This document shows positions 34,441 through 43,982 of a DNA stretch of 64,000 nt, piece after piece. The notes below the pieces were generated by a model. The model had not been told where the DNA came from. It ran no database searches and was given only the letters and a program-made list of their open reading frames with translations. The DNA comes from Paenibacillus tyrphae (GTDB lineage: Bacteria; Bacillota; Bacilli; Paenibacillales; NBRC-103111), in NCBI RefSeq assembly GCF_024158745.1, contig NZ_JAMZAW010000021.1, forward strand, positions 62,001 to 126,000, given 5' to 3'. The position numbers and the translations under genes are program-made. Within the stretch, counting starts at the first letter, position 1; each line of letters begins with the position of its first letter.

Positions 34441-34565
34441 GCGGTGGGGTATCCACTTCCGGTCGCTCTTGTCCGCAGGAAATCTTTAATTTAAGCCGCT
34501 TGGCGGCGGATATTTCCCGCGGACAAAGGCGAACGCTATCGCTCCTCCAGTGGATACCCCACCGC
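34441..34565. repeat. Palindromic interspersed repeat, copy 2
   Basis: This 125-bp element sits between the permease and GH125 genes. It is bounded by the perfect 17-bp inverted repeat GCGGTGGGGTATCCACT/AGTGGATACCCCACCGC. The inner stem pairs TTGTCCGC-GGAAAT with ATTTCC-GCGGACAA. The internal loop keeps TCCGGTCGCTC on the left and AGGCGAACG on the right, matching copy 1 (20978-21089) while both stems differ with compensating changes. The rest of the 245-bp gap (34410-34654) shows no other feature. It may affect expression of the mannosidase genes. Confidence 0.82.
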
Positions 34566-34654
34566 GTGCTACTACAGCCGTGTGAGTACCCGACCCCAAA
34601 AACATTCCTTCCTCCTTCGGTGAGTAGTAGAAAAAATGGAGGTTGACGGACGAG

Positions 34655-35974
34655 ATGGAACAATTCAGATTACCTAAAATTCCGATTCCTGCGATGGAGC
34701 TGCCGCGGGCGGTGCAGGACGTGCTGGCGGAAGCGGAGGTCAAGCTGGCTCACCGTCCCAAGCTGCTGCAATTGTTTAAAAATTGCTTCCCGAACACGCT
34801 GGCGACGACGACGAAACGGATGGAAGACGGAACGACGTTCATTATTACCGGCGACATTCCGGCGATGTGGCTGCGCGATTCCGTAGAGCAAGTGATTCAT
34901 TACGTGCCGCTGGCGAAGAACGACCCGGACCTGCAGCAACTGATCGCCGGGCTGATTAAACGGCATATTCAATATATCCATATCGATCCGTATGCCAACG
35001 CCTTCAACGAATCGGCGAACGACTGGCACTGGAATACGACGGACGAGACCGAAATGTCCCCGTGGGTGTGGGAACGCAAATTCGAGCTCGATTCGATCTG
35101 CTTTTCGATGCGCTTGGCTTACAAGTACTGGAAGGAAACGGAGCGGACGGACATTTTCGACATGAACTTCAAGTCCGCGATGCGCAAAACGGTCGACCTG
35201 TGGAAAACGGAGCAGCGCCACTTCGAGCTGTCGCCGTACCGCTTCATGCGCAATAACGACGTGCCGACGGATTCGCTGCGCAACAACGGCCTGGGCATGC
35301 CGGTGAATTACACGGGAATGATCTGGTCCGGCTTCCGTCCAAGCGACGACGCCTGCGATTTCCACTACAACATTCCGTCCAACATGTTCGCGGTCGTGAC
35401 GCTGCGGCAGATGCGCGAGATGGCCGAATGGGTGTTTCGCGATCTGGCGTTCGTCGACGAATTGAAGAAGCTGGAAGCGGATGTCGATCACGGCATTCAG
35501 CTGTACGGCATCTACCGCCATCCGGAGTTTGGTCCGATTTACGCTTACGAGACGGACGGCTTCGGCAACTACTGCCTGATGGACGACGCCGGAACGCCGG
35601 GACTCATGTCGATTCCGTATATCGGCTACACGACGCCGGACGACCCGATTTATCAAAATACGAGACGGTTTGCCCTAAGCAAGCAGAATCCGTTCTATTA
35701 CGAGGGCAAAGTAGCCAAAGGCATCGGCAGCCCGCATACGCCGCCGGATTATATTTGGCATATGGCGTTGTCGATGCAGGGGCTGACGGCGGTCACCAAA
35801 GAAGAAAAGCTTGAAATGCTGGCGATGCTGGAAGCGACGGACGCGGATACCGGCTTCATGCATGAAGGCTTCCATGCGGACGACCCGACCATCTTCACGC
35901 GCAGCTGGTTTGCATGGTCCAACAGCTTGTTCTCGCTGCTTGTATACGAAGCGATGAAGGATGGGATTGTATGA
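34655..35974 (+). CDS. GH125 exo-alpha-1,6-mannosidase
   Basis: This 439-residue cytoplasmic enzyme has the GH125 (alpha/alpha)6-barrel signatures GDIPAMWLRDSVEQVIHY, FNESANDWHWNTTDETEMSPWVWERKFELDS, YTGMIWSGFRPSDDAC and MHEGFHADDPTIFTRSWFAWSNSLF. GH125 enzymes are inverting and remove alpha-1,6-linked mannose from N-glycans or mannans. The start is ATG 34655, with TGGAGG 12 bp upstream; TTG 34643 is less likely. Its stop overlaps the next start (ATGA). No signal peptide, so it works on imported oligosaccharides. Confidence 0.93.
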   Translation: MEQFRLPKIPIPAMELPRAVQDVLAEAEVKLAHRPKLLQLFKNCFPNTLATTTKRMEDGTTFIITGDIPAMWLRDSVEQVIHYVPLAKNDPDLQQLIAGLIKRHIQYIHIDPYANAFNESANDWHWNTTDETEMSPWVWERKFELDSICFSMRLAYKYWKETERTDIFDMNFKSAMRKTVDLWKTEQRHFELSPYRFMRNNDVPTDSLRNNGLGMPVNYTGMIWSGFRPSDDACDFHYNIPSNMFAVVTLRQMREMAEWVFRDLAFVDELKKLEADVDHGIQLYGIYRHPEFGPIYAYETDGFGNYCLMDDAGTPGLMSIPYIGYTTPDDPIYQNTRRFALSKQNPFYYEGKVAKGIGSPHTPPDYIWHMALSMQGLTAVTKEEKLEMLAMLEATDADTGFMHEGFHADDPTIFTRSWFAWSNSLFSLLVYEAMKDGIV

Positions 35975-38900
35975 CACGGCCGATCGTCATTTTCTACGAT
36001 CCGGGCTTTCCGCTCGGCGAAGGGATGCAGGTCGATGCTGGACTATTGCAGGGTGTGGGGCAGGTTGTCCCGGCGGACCGCTTGGCGGAGGCGCTGAGCT
36101 CCGCCGAGGGCGGCTGCTTCGTCAACCTGCATGCGCCGTATTTTCCGAAAGCCGCTTGGCCCGCGATTCTCGGCTTTCTCCGGCAGGGCGGCGGGCTCAT
36201 TAGCGCCGGAGGCGCGCCGTTCAAGCACCCGGTCCGGGAGGAGAACGGAGGCTGGCATGTGGAAGCCGAGCAAACCGCTTACCATCAGCAGCTTCATATT
36301 CATGAAGCGCTCCGGGTCGATGCGGCGTCGGTAGAGAAGCTGGCCGCCACAACCGACATTCCGCTGCTGGCCGGCAAGGAAGCGCTGCTTACGATAGCGG
36401 ACACGTGGAATCTGGTGCCGCATGTCACGAAGAGCAGCGATTTGCCGCATCAGATGGGCTCCGCCGGACCGATGGACACGCATATTTATCCGCTGTTGAA
36501 AGGCATCTCGGCCGAAGGTCGGGAGGTGGCTGCGCCGGTCGTGCTCTGGGAGCAAACGAAGGGCCCCTTCGTCGGAAGCCGCTGGCTGTTCGTTCATTTG
36601 CCGCTGACCGCAGCATTCTGGAACGAGGGCGGGGCCAAAGCGCTGAAGGAATGGGCCGCGTTTTGCGCCAAAGGCGTGACCGAGCTGTGGATCAAGCCGA
36701 ACTACGCTTCGTACGAACCGGGCGAACGGGCGATGCTTACGCTGCAAACGCAGCGGATCGGGCGCGGGACCGGGGCGGGCGACGGGGCTTGGAAATTCTC
36801 GGTTTCCCTGGAGCACGAGGCAGGGCAAGCCTCCTGGAAGCACCGCTTTGAGGCGGACGTCACGGAGGAGCTGAATATTCACCGCATTTCCGTCCCGCTT
36901 GACATTCAGAGCGGCTTTTACCATATCGTCTGTCAGGTGCAAGCGCCGGACGGGGAGACGCGCATCCTGCGGCAGGGCTTCTGGGGCATGGACGCCAAGC
37001 TGCTGGCCACAGGCACGCCGGTCAGCTGCGGCCGGGACTATTTCGTCAAGGACGGACGTCCGCTACCGGTCGTCGGGATGACATACATGACATCGGACGT
37101 GGCGCGCAAGTTTTTATTCCTGCCGAATGCGGCCGTATGGGACCGTGACATGGCGCAGATGAGGAAAGCCGGGATCAACTGGATTCGGACCGGCATCTGG
37201 ACGGCGTACCGCAACATCATGCAGGTCGACGGGCACGCTTCCGAAGAGGTGCTGCGCTCGATCGACGCCTTCCTGCTTACGGCGAAGAAGCATGATTTGC
37301 AGGTCACGTTTACGTTCTTCTCGTTTACGCCGGAGCCTTGGGAAGGCCTCAACCCTTACCTCGATCCGCGCAGTGTGGAAGCGCAGAAACGGTTCGTGCG
37401 TTCGATCGTCTCGCGACATCGGGACACGAAGCATGTCGACTGGGATTTGATCAACGAGCCGTCGATGTTCGATCCGCCGCAAATTTTCTCCGACGGCCCG
37501 CGGTCGTGCCGCGATCCGTTCGAGCTGGCGGCTTACCGCGAATGGCTAAAACAGCGTCACGGCTCGATTGCGCGGCTGCAGGAGCGCTGGAACATGTCGC
37601 CGGAGCAGCTTCCGAATTTTGAATCGGCTGTACCGCCGGAGCCGGAAGAGATCAACTTCAACGTGCAGGATATGCACCAAGGGAAAAAAGGCACCCGCTG
37701 GCTCGACTACGCGCTGTTCTCGATGGAGATGCACAACCGGTGGGCGAAGCAGCTCTACGACGCGATCAAGGACGTCTGCCCCGACCATATGGTCGTCGTC
37801 GGGCAGGACGAAGCCTTGGGTGCGCAGCGGCCGTCGCCGTTCTTCTACGCGGAGGCGTCGGATTACACGACCGTTCACTCGTGGTGGCTGAACGATCATC
37901 TTGTATGGGACGGCATCTTTGCGAAGACGCCGGATAAGCCGAATCTCGTGCAGGAGACCGGCATCATGTACGTCGAGACGCCGGACGGACGGGCGAAGCG
38001 ATCGGAGATGGAGCTGCGCAGCATCCTGGAGCGCAAATATGCCTATGCTTTCTCGACGGGCGGCGCGGGGGCGGTTCATTGGATTTGGAACACCAATTTC
38101 TATATGGACAATGCCAACGAATCGCACATCGGGGCGCTGCGGGCGGACGGAACGGAGAAGCCGGAGGCGGACGTTTCCTATGACTTCGGCCGCTTTATGG
38201 ACGACATCCGGGACTTGTTCCAAGGCCGCAAGCTGGAGGAGGTCGCCGTCGTCTTCCCGTATTCCAACGACTTTTCCAACAGGAAATTGGCGTTCGATGC
38301 GACGACCCGTCTGACGCGGATGCTGTCCTACGAGCTGAAAGTTCCTTTCCGCGGAGTCGGAGAATACCATCTGGATTCACTTGCAGAAGTGCCGGCGAAG
38401 CTGATCATCCTGCCGAGCGCACATAATATAGATAGCGAAGCGTTTGCGAAATTGATCGCCATTGTACGGGCTACCGGAGCGACGCTGCTCGTCACCGGTC
38501 CTCTCGGGCTGGATGCCTACTGGCAGCCGGAAGAGCGTCTTAAGGATACGGTCGGCTCTTACCGTCCGGCCAACGTGCGGCGCGAAGAAATGCTGGAGCT
38601 CGACGGCCGCTTGCTGCCTGTTTCGTTCGGACAGCGCCGGATCGCCGAGGTGGCGAAGGAAGTTCGGACGGACGAGGCTGCAGAGGCGAAAGCCGACAAG
38701 CTGATCGACGTTCCGCTCGGTTCGGGGCGGCTCCTTTGGTGCCCGCTGCCGGTCGAATTGAACGAGCGCGCCGAGCCGCTTGCGATGCTGTACCAACACG
38801 CGCTGACGGCGGCGGGCTTCCGCGCGGAGCTGGAATGGCTTCGCGGGGGCGGATTCCCGGGCGTGTACGGACGGAAGCTCGCTTTCCAAGACGGCGCACT

Positions 38901-39084
38901 GTTCGTCTTCGTGTCCGAATTCGCCTTCGATACCGATGTGGAAGTGAAGGACCCGGCTACGGGACGCCGGTATTCGTTTGTGCTGGAGAAAGAGCGTTCG
39001 GTGCTGTTCGCGGTCGACCGGGAAGGCCGCTTGAAGTCCGTGTACCGGCCGAAGGAAGTTCATATCCAAGTGACCGGAGAGTAG
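35971..39084 (+). CDS. Large clan GH-A-like glycoside hydrolase, probable beta-mannosidase or beta-galactosidase type
   Basis: This is a 1037-residue enzyme. Residues 1-360 form beta-rich domains with a ThuA/glutamine-amidotransferase-like start (TRPIVIFYDPGFPLGEGMQ). The barrel (about 370-770) contains GMTYMTSDVARKFLFLPNAAVWDRDMAQMRKAGINWIRTGIW. The acid/base candidate is DLINEPSMF (Glu near 496) and the nucleophile candidate LVQETGIMY (Glu near 662), as in retaining clan GH-A enzymes such as GH5/GH42. The C-terminal 270 residues include a GH42 trimerisation-like domain. It starts at the GH125 stop (ATGA overlap). The family number is uncertain. Its place between two alpha-mannosidases suggests removal of the core beta-mannose. 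Confidence 0.78.
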   Translation: MTRPIVIFYDPGFPLGEGMQVDAGLLQGVGQVVPADRLAEALSSAEGGCFVNLHAPYFPKAAWPAILGFLRQGGGLISAGGAPFKHPVREENGGWHVEAEQTAYHQQLHIHEALRVDAASVEKLAATTDIPLLAGKEALLTIADTWNLVPHVTKSSDLPHQMGSAGPMDTHIYPLLKGISAEGREVAAPVVLWEQTKGPFVGSRWLFVHLPLTAAFWNEGGAKALKEWAAFCAKGVTELWIKPNYASYEPGERAMLTLQTQRIGRGTGAGDGAWKFSVSLEHEAGQASWKHRFEADVTEELNIHRISVPLDIQSGFYHIVCQVQAPDGETRILRQGFWGMDAKLLATGTPVSCGRDYFVKDGRPLPVVGMTYMTSDVARKFLFLPNAAVWDRDMAQMRKAGINWIRTGIWTAYRNIMQVDGHASEEVLRSIDAFLLTAKKHDLQVTFTFFSFTPEPWEGLNPYLDPRSVEAQKRFVRSIVSRHRDTKHVDWDLINEPSMFDPPQIFSDGPRSCRDPFELAAYREWLKQRHGSIARLQERWNMSPEQLPNFESAVPPEPEEINFNVQDMHQGKKGTRWLDYALFSMEMHNRWAKQLYDAIKDVCPDHMVVVGQDEALGAQRPSPFFYAEASDYTTVHSWWLNDHLVWDGIFAKTPDKPNLVQETGIMYVETPDGRAKRSEMELRSILERKYAYAFSTGGAGAVHWIWNTNFYMDNANESHIGALRADGTEKPEADVSYDFGRFMDDIRDLFQGRKLEEVAVVFPYSNDFSNRKLAFDATTRLTRMLSYELKVPFRGVGEYHLDSLAEVPAKLIILPSAHNIDSEAFAKLIAIVRATGATLLVTGPLGLDAYWQPEERLKDTVGSYRPANVRREEMLELDGRLLPVSFGQRRIAEVAKEVRTDEAAEAKADKLIDVPLGSGRLLWCPLPVELNERAEPLAMLYQHALTAAGFRAELEWLRGGGFPGVYGRKLAFQDGALFVFVSEFAFDTDVEVKDPATGRRYSFVLEKERSVLFAVDREGRLKSVYRPKEVHIQVTGE

Positions 39085-39108
39085 TCCGGGGAGGAGGCGT
39101 CACAAGCC

Positions 39109-41844
39109 ATGAGCAAAAAAAGAACCGCGCATATCATTTCCCATACGCACTGGGACCGGGAATGGTATCTGCCTTATGAAAAGCATCATATGCTGCTGAT
39201 CCAACTGATGGACACGCTGCTTCATACGCTCGAGCGCGATCCGGAGTTCAAGAGCTTTTATTTGGACGGCCAGACGATTATTTTGGAAGATTATCTTCAG
39301 GTCCGGCCGGAAAAAAAGGAGCAGCTTGAAGCGTACATCCGGGAAGGACGCATTCATATCGGGCCTTGGTACATTTTGCAGGATGCATTCCTGACGAGCA
39401 GCGAAGCGAACCTGCGCAACCTGCAGATCGGGCATCAAGACGCTGCGCGGTATGGGACGATCGCCAAGGTCGGCTATTTCCCCGACACGTTCGGCAACAT
39501 GGGGCAGGCGCCGCAAATTTTGCGCCAGGCCGGTATCGACAACGCGATGTTCGGCCGCGGCGTTAAGCCGACGGGCTTCAACAATACCGTGTCCGATTCG
39601 GACTACGAATCGTCGTTCTCCGAGCTGCTCTGGGAAGGCCCGGACGGCTCGCGGGTACTTGGCATTTTGTTCGCGAACTGGTACTGCAACGGGATGGAGG
39701 TTCCGACGGACGAGAAGGAAGCGAAGGAGTACTGGGAGCGGAAGCTGGCGGATGCCGAGAAATACGCTTCCACCGGGGAGCTGCTGTTCATGAACGGATG
39801 TGACCACCAGCCAATCCAGCAGGACTTGTCCGAGGCGATCCACACGGCGCGGAAGCTGTTCCCGGACACCGATTTCGTCCACTCGAACGTGGCGGATTAT
39901 TTGCAGGCCGTGAACCGGTCCTTGGACCGGGAGCTGTCCGTGGTGAAGGGCGAGCTGCGCAGCCAGCGTACGGACGGTTGGTCGACGCTGGTCAATACCG
40001 CGTCCGCCCGCATTTACTTGAAGCAGATGAACCAGCGGGGGCAAGCGCTGCTGGAGAAAGTGGCCGAGCCGCTCGCGTCCTTCGCGCACTTGCTGGGCAA
40101 GGAGTATCCGCACCACTTGTTCACGTACGCTTGGAAAACGCTGATGCAAAACCACCCGCACGACAGCATCTGCGGCTGCAGCGTGGACGAGGTGCACCGC
40201 GAGATGGTGACCCGCTTCGACAAAAGCCGCCATGTGGCGGAGACGATCGTCGACGACAGCAAGCGCGTCATTGCGGAAGCGGTCGATACGTCCGTCTTCG
40301 CCCGCATGGGTGCGGAGGCGCGTCCGCTCGTCGTCTTCAATACGACGGGCTGGGATAGAACCGGAGTCGTCACCGTGGAGCTGGACGCGGAGCGCTTGTA
40401 CTTCCGCGACGGCTTCCCGCTGGACGAGATGAGCCGCCGCATGCAGGCGCTCGACGTCTCCGGCCGCACGCTGGTCGATGCGGAAGGCCGCGTCGTGCCG
40501 TTCACGATGCAGGATCTGGGCCTGCAGTTCGGCTACGACCTGCCGGACGACAAGTTCCGCCAGCCGTATATGTGCCGCAGGGTGAGCCTCACCTTCGAGG
40601 CGCAGAACGTGCCTGCGCTTGGCGTTGCCGCGTACGCGTGGCTCAAGCCAGCCGATCCGGCTTCGTCTCCGGCTGCCGATGCCGCTTCGCTGCTGAACGG
40701 CGACCGGGTGATGGAGAACGCCCTGCTTCGCGTCGAGATCGCGGAGGATGGTTCCCTCGCTGTGACGGACAAGCAAACGGGCCGCACGTTCCGCGATTTG
40801 GGCGTGTACGAGAATACCGGCGATATTGGGAACGAATATATGTATAAGCAGCCGAACGGCGAGACGGCGTTGACGACGAAAGGGCTGAAGGCGGATATCC
40901 GCATCGTCGAGGATACGCCGTACCGTGCGACGGTGGAAATCGTGCACGAATGGTCGGTTCCGGCATCCGGCGATGCCGTGTTCGAGCAGGAGAAGCGGGA
41001 GTTGGTCTATTTCCCGCACCGCCAAGGGCAGCGCGTCAAGGAGATGGTGCCGCTCACGATCCGCACACAGGTCAGTCTGAGCCGCAGCGGCCGAGGTCTC
41101 GAGCTGCAGGCGTCCTTCAACAACCAGGCGAAGGATCACCGGCTGCGCGCGCTCTTCCCGACCGACGTGGAGACGGCGGTACACCGCGCCGATTCGATCT
41201 TCGAGATTGCAACGCGGGACAACGAACCGGCGGCCGAGTGGGAAAATCCGAGCAATGCGCAGCATCAGCAAGCGTTTGTCGACGTAAGCGGAGCAGGGGC
41301 GGGCCTCACGATCGCCAACCTCGGGCTTCAAGAGTACGAAGTGTTGCGGGACGGACGCAATACGATTGCCGTCACGCTGCTTCGATCCGTCAGCGAGCTG
41401 GGCGATTGGGGCTTGTTCCCGACGCCGGAGGCACAATGTCTCGGCGAGCACACGGTGCGGATGGAGATTATTCCGCACAGCGGCGACGGTTCGGCTTCGG
41501 GCGCTTTTGCCGAGGCGTACCTATTCCAGATTCCGTGGACGGTTTGCCAAACCGGCGTGCACGGCGGTTCCATCGCTTCGGGCTATGCCCCGTACCGCTG
41601 GGAAGGCGGCGCGCTTGCGTTCTCGTCCATGAAAGTGAGCGAGGCTTCCGGCGATCTCATGCTGAGATGGTTCAACATGGAAGCGGCCGGAACGGAGCTG
41701 GGGCTGCATTCGGCCCGCGGCGCGGAATCGGTCTACAAAAGCAACGTCTTGGAGGAAGCGGGAGCGCTCGTTTCGGAGGAGCCGAGCCTGTCTTTACCGG
41801 TCGGTCCTTACGAGATTGTCACGCTGGGCGTTAAGCGTAAATAA
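39109..41844 (+). CDS. GH38 alpha-mannosidase
   Basis: This 911-residue retaining, zinc-dependent alpha-mannosidase starts KKRTAHIISHTHWDREWYLPYE, with metal ligands in HTHWD. The nucleophile region GYFPDTFGNMGQ has its Asp near residue 127. The middle contains a helix-bundle region with HPHDSICGCSVDEVHREM, and the C-terminal half is beta-rich, as in YbgG/MngB-type proteins. No signal peptide is present. It closes the mannoside operon 24 bp after the GH-A gene, with GGGGAGGAGG upstream. A terminator follows. Confidence 0.95.
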   Translation: MSKKRTAHIISHTHWDREWYLPYEKHHMLLIQLMDTLLHTLERDPEFKSFYLDGQTIILEDYLQVRPEKKEQLEAYIREGRIHIGPWYILQDAFLTSSEANLRNLQIGHQDAARYGTIAKVGYFPDTFGNMGQAPQILRQAGIDNAMFGRGVKPTGFNNTVSDSDYESSFSELLWEGPDGSRVLGILFANWYCNGMEVPTDEKEAKEYWERKLADAEKYASTGELLFMNGCDHQPIQQDLSEAIHTARKLFPDTDFVHSNVADYLQAVNRSLDRELSVVKGELRSQRTDGWSTLVNTASARIYLKQMNQRGQALLEKVAEPLASFAHLLGKEYPHHLFTYAWKTLMQNHPHDSICGCSVDEVHREMVTRFDKSRHVAETIVDDSKRVIAEAVDTSVFARMGAEARPLVVFNTTGWDRTGVVTVELDAERLYFRDGFPLDEMSRRMQALDVSGRTLVDAEGRVVPFTMQDLGLQFGYDLPDDKFRQPYMCRRVSLTFEAQNVPALGVAAYAWLKPADPASSPAADAASLLNGDRVMENALLRVEIAEDGSLAVTDKQTGRTFRDLGVYENTGDIGNEYMYKQPNGETALTTKGLKADIRIVEDTPYRATVEIVHEWSVPASGDAVFEQEKRELVYFPHRQGQRVKEMVPLTIRTQVSLSRSGRGLELQASFNNQAKDHRLRALFPTDVETAVHRADSIFEIATRDNEPAAEWENPSNAQHQQAFVDVSGAGAGLTIANLGLQEYEVLRDGRNTIAVTLLRSVSELGDWGLFPTPEAQCLGEHTVRMEIIPHSGDGSASGAFAEAYLFQIPWTVCQTGVHGGSIASGYAPYRWEGGALAFSSMKVSEASGDLMLRWFNMEAAGTELGLHSARGAESVYKSNVLEEAGALVSEEPSLSLPVGPYEIVTLGVKRK

Positions 41845-41860
41845 GATCTATGCTGCCAAG

Positions 41861-41902
41861 CAGTCTAAACCTCGAGAATCGGGGTTTAGGCTGTTTTTTT
41901 TT
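41861..41902 (+). terminator. Rho-independent terminator of the mannoside operon
   Basis: CAGTCTAAACCTCG (41861-41874) pairs with CGGGGTTTAGGCTG (41880-41893, G-U pairs included), followed by nine T. Confidence 0.88.
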
Positions 41903-41985
41903 GTGTTTGCTTTTCCAAAAAAGACACTTGAAGTACACATCGCGTTCTTATAATGGAAGAGATGATGAGAACGGAGGCAAAAAGC

Positions 41986-42507
41986 ATGAATCCACAGCAA
42001 TACCAGCCGGCTTCTGCAGACGGCCAAAAACAGCTTCAACAATTTCGCAGCTTCATCGAATCGCTGCAAGATCCGGTTTACCGGCTTGCGCACCGGCTGC
42101 TCCAAGACCGCGAGCTTGCGGCGCGGGAAGTGGAGCGTACGTTTGTCGAGCTGTATCGCAGACATGCGGAGGAAGGGTTTGAGCCAACGAACAGTTCCAT
42201 GAGGACGGCTGCCTACCGGGTGCTTATTCACCGGTGCAAAATGGCCAAAGCTTCGACCAATCGCAGGCTGAAGCCGGGCAAGCTCGGACCCCGTACGATC
42301 CTTGAAGCCGTCGATGCGCTGCCGGATGAGGTGAAGCTGATCGTATCGCTGAAGTACGAATGTCAGCTATCCTACGAAGAGATAGGGGAAATTCTGGAGA
42401 TGTCCCCGGAGCGTGTAAAAAAAGGCGTGTGGCGCAGCAGGGAACGGTTAAGCGAATGGATGGAGGAGCCCCGCTCCCCTTTGAGCTTCGGGATAATTAT
42501 GCATTAA
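41986..42507 (+). CDS. Small sigma-70-like (ECF-type) factor
   Basis: This 173-residue protein has an N-terminal helical region resembling sigma region 2 only loosely (LQDPVYRLAHRLLQDRELAAREVERTFVELYRR). A clear region 4 follows (AVDALPDEVKLIVSLKYECQLSYEEIGEILEMSPERVKKGVWRSRERL). The start is ATG 41986, with GGAGGC about 8 bp upstream. No anti-sigma gene is adjacent; a terminator follows directly and the convergent ger operon lies beyond. It could be a divergent ECF sigma factor or a region-4-only regulator. Confidence 0.75.
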   Translation: MNPQQYQPASADGQKQLQQFRSFIESLQDPVYRLAHRLLQDRELAAREVERTFVELYRRHAEEGFEPTNSSMRTAAYRVLIHRCKMAKASTNRRLKPGKLGPRTILEAVDALPDEVKLIVSLKYECQLSYEEIGEILEMSPERVKKGVWRSRERLSEWMEEPRSPLSFGIIMH

Positions 42508-42557
42508 TCCAAGACCTTGGGACAGTGAATCTTCCGTACAGGTCTTGGATTTATTTT
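42506..42557 (+). terminator. Rho-independent terminator after the sigma-like gene
   Basis: AATCCAAGACCT (42506-42517) pairs perfectly with AGGTCTTGGATT (42540-42551), followed by a T-rich tract. The stem starts at the stop codon. Confidence 0.8.
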
Positions 42558-42592
42558 TTTCTCGAAGCCTGTTGCTATCTTCGGTTTTGCCA

Positions 42593-42820
42593 TCAGAACA
42601 CTGCGGCAACGAGTTTCACGATGTTTTCCATTGCTTCGTTAATGATCTTTTGCGGCGTCATGAATTTGACTTCCAACAGGACCAGGGTACCCAATACAAG
42701 AATAGACACGGTCAACAACGAGTACATCGCGATTTCTTTTTTTAGACCGGAGCTCAGTAATCGGGGCAAATCCTTAAGACTTAAGCATACCATGGCGATT
42801 ACAGCCGCAAAAATGATCAT
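42593..42820 (-). CDS. Germinant-receptor D-subunit-like small membrane protein
   Basis: This 75-residue protein has two predicted transmembrane helices (MIIFAAVIAMVCLSL and MYSLLTVSILVLGTLVLLEV) separated by a short charged loop. It is the last gene of the ger operon, 4 bp after gerC. Small two-helix proteins of about this size encoded with ger operons in Bacillus have been described as D subunits that modulate receptor function. Assignment rests on size, topology and position, not on a sequence signature I can verify. Confidence 0.72.
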   Translation of the reverse strand: MIIFAAVIAMVCLSLKDLPRLLSSGLKKEIAMYSLLTVSILVLGTLVLLEVKFMTPQKIINEAMENIVKLVAAVF

Positions 42821-42824
42821 CGGG

Positions 42825-43982
42825 TCACTTGCCTCCCACTCGCTGCAATAGAGCGCTGCTTGTTACTTTCGTTTCCACGGACACCTGGACATTCAGCGTG
42901 GGAAACATGTCGTCCCATTGTTTGCTTATTTTTTTCCAGTCCTGTGGGTAAGCCCGATGAATGACTTCGCCGAACCCGAATACGTCTGTCTTCGCTTCTT
43001 TCGCTTTTGCGATCGCCTCTTTAATTTCGGCTTCAATTTTTTCTTTTTTTATGGCTTCCCAGGTATGCATCGGTTTCGGGTCAATCTCATTGTGACTGCA
43101 CGAAGCCTCTGCTAAATTCCCGCTTTCCTCGATAGTCACTTTTAATAGAAAACGCCCCTCCCGCTTCTCGGCTTTGATGTCCGATTTGGCCTTGAATACT
43201 TCAAAAGAAACGCGGTTCTCCGGAGCATCCCCGCTTGTTCCCGGGCACTTGGCGACGATAATGCCGCTCTTTACTTTCCCCAAAACCCACAGTACTCCGC
43301 GGGTCTGAATCGGGGTCAAGTAAGTTGCGAGCGTATCCTTTCGAAAAGCAGCCGAGCCGGCAAGGTAGTAGCTTTGCTTGCCCGCTTGATCTCGGATGAT
43401 CTTTACGACAGGGAGTAAGATACCTGTACTGCTTTGGTACATTCGCAAAAAATCGTTTAAGGTGGTGCGCGGCGCTGTGGAGGAAGCCCGGTAAAGCTCC
43501 ATTAATTCCAGAAGCGCAAGCGTCGGTATTTTTTTCGTTTTCACGTCGGCTTTCAGTACGTCCTCCGCCAGTCCGGGGGTAACGGCCAGCAAAAAATGTC
43601 TTCGTTCTTCCGCATCCCGGCTGAAAAACTCAAGTACATGTTTTATTCCTTGCTTGGCCGTTTTCTCGCTAAGGATAAGCATTTTGGTATGAGACCAAAA
43701 AAGCTTGTTTGGCGAAGTATGGGTCGCTTTCCGAACCGCATCGAATATCGTTTCGCCTGTGGAGGTGTAAACGAAATAGGGCGGAGTTTTCTCCGACTTG
43801 TTTTTGGACATGGCGTCCGTATTGACAACCTGCGTGCTGAATAAGTAGCCCTGCCGGGCCGGATCGATCCCTGCAGCGATCACGAAACCGAGCGATTCGA
43901 TCTCTTTGCGGTTCCAGCAGCCCGTAAGCCCCACAAGGAGTGTCAGCGCAAGACAAATCCGAGAGGACAGGGTCCTGCTCAT
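42825..43982 (-). CDS. Ger(x)C family spore germination lipoprotein (receptor C subunit)
   Basis: This 385-residue lipoprotein has signal peptide LALTLLVGLTGC, then the family-typical WNRKEIESLGFVIAAGIDP. The C-terminal GerC domain is present (VFGFGEVIHRAYPQDWKKISKQWDDMFPTLNVQVSVETKV). It forms the C subunit of a germinant receptor in the spore inner membrane. Its start overlaps the gerB stop by 4 bp. The specific germinant cannot be inferred, so no numbered symbol is given. Confidence 0.93.
   Translation of the reverse strand: MSRTLSSRICLALTLLVGLTGCWNRKEIESLGFVIAAGIDPARQGYLFSTQVVNTDAMSKNKSEKTPPYFVYTSTGETIFDAVRKATHTSPNKLFWSHTKMLILSEKTAKQGIKHVLEFFSRDAEERRHFLLAVTPGLAEDVLKADVKTKKIPTLALLELMELYRASSTAPRTTLNDFLRMYQSSTGILLPVVKIIRDQAGKQSYYLAGSAAFRKDTLATYLTPIQTRGVLWVLGKVKSGIIVAKCPGTSGDAPENRVSFEVFKAKSDIKAEKREGRFLLKVTIEESGNLAEASCSHNEIDPKPMHTWEAIKKEKIEAEIKEAIAKAKEAKTDVFGFGEVIHRAYPQDWKKISKQWDDMFPTLNVQVSVETKVTSSALLQRVGGK

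Noticed and set aside
39100..41478. 792-codon open frame on the minus strand
   Set aside because: It is the antisense shadow of the GH38 alpha-mannosidase gene; the composition is Arg/His/Val-rich and lacks motifs.
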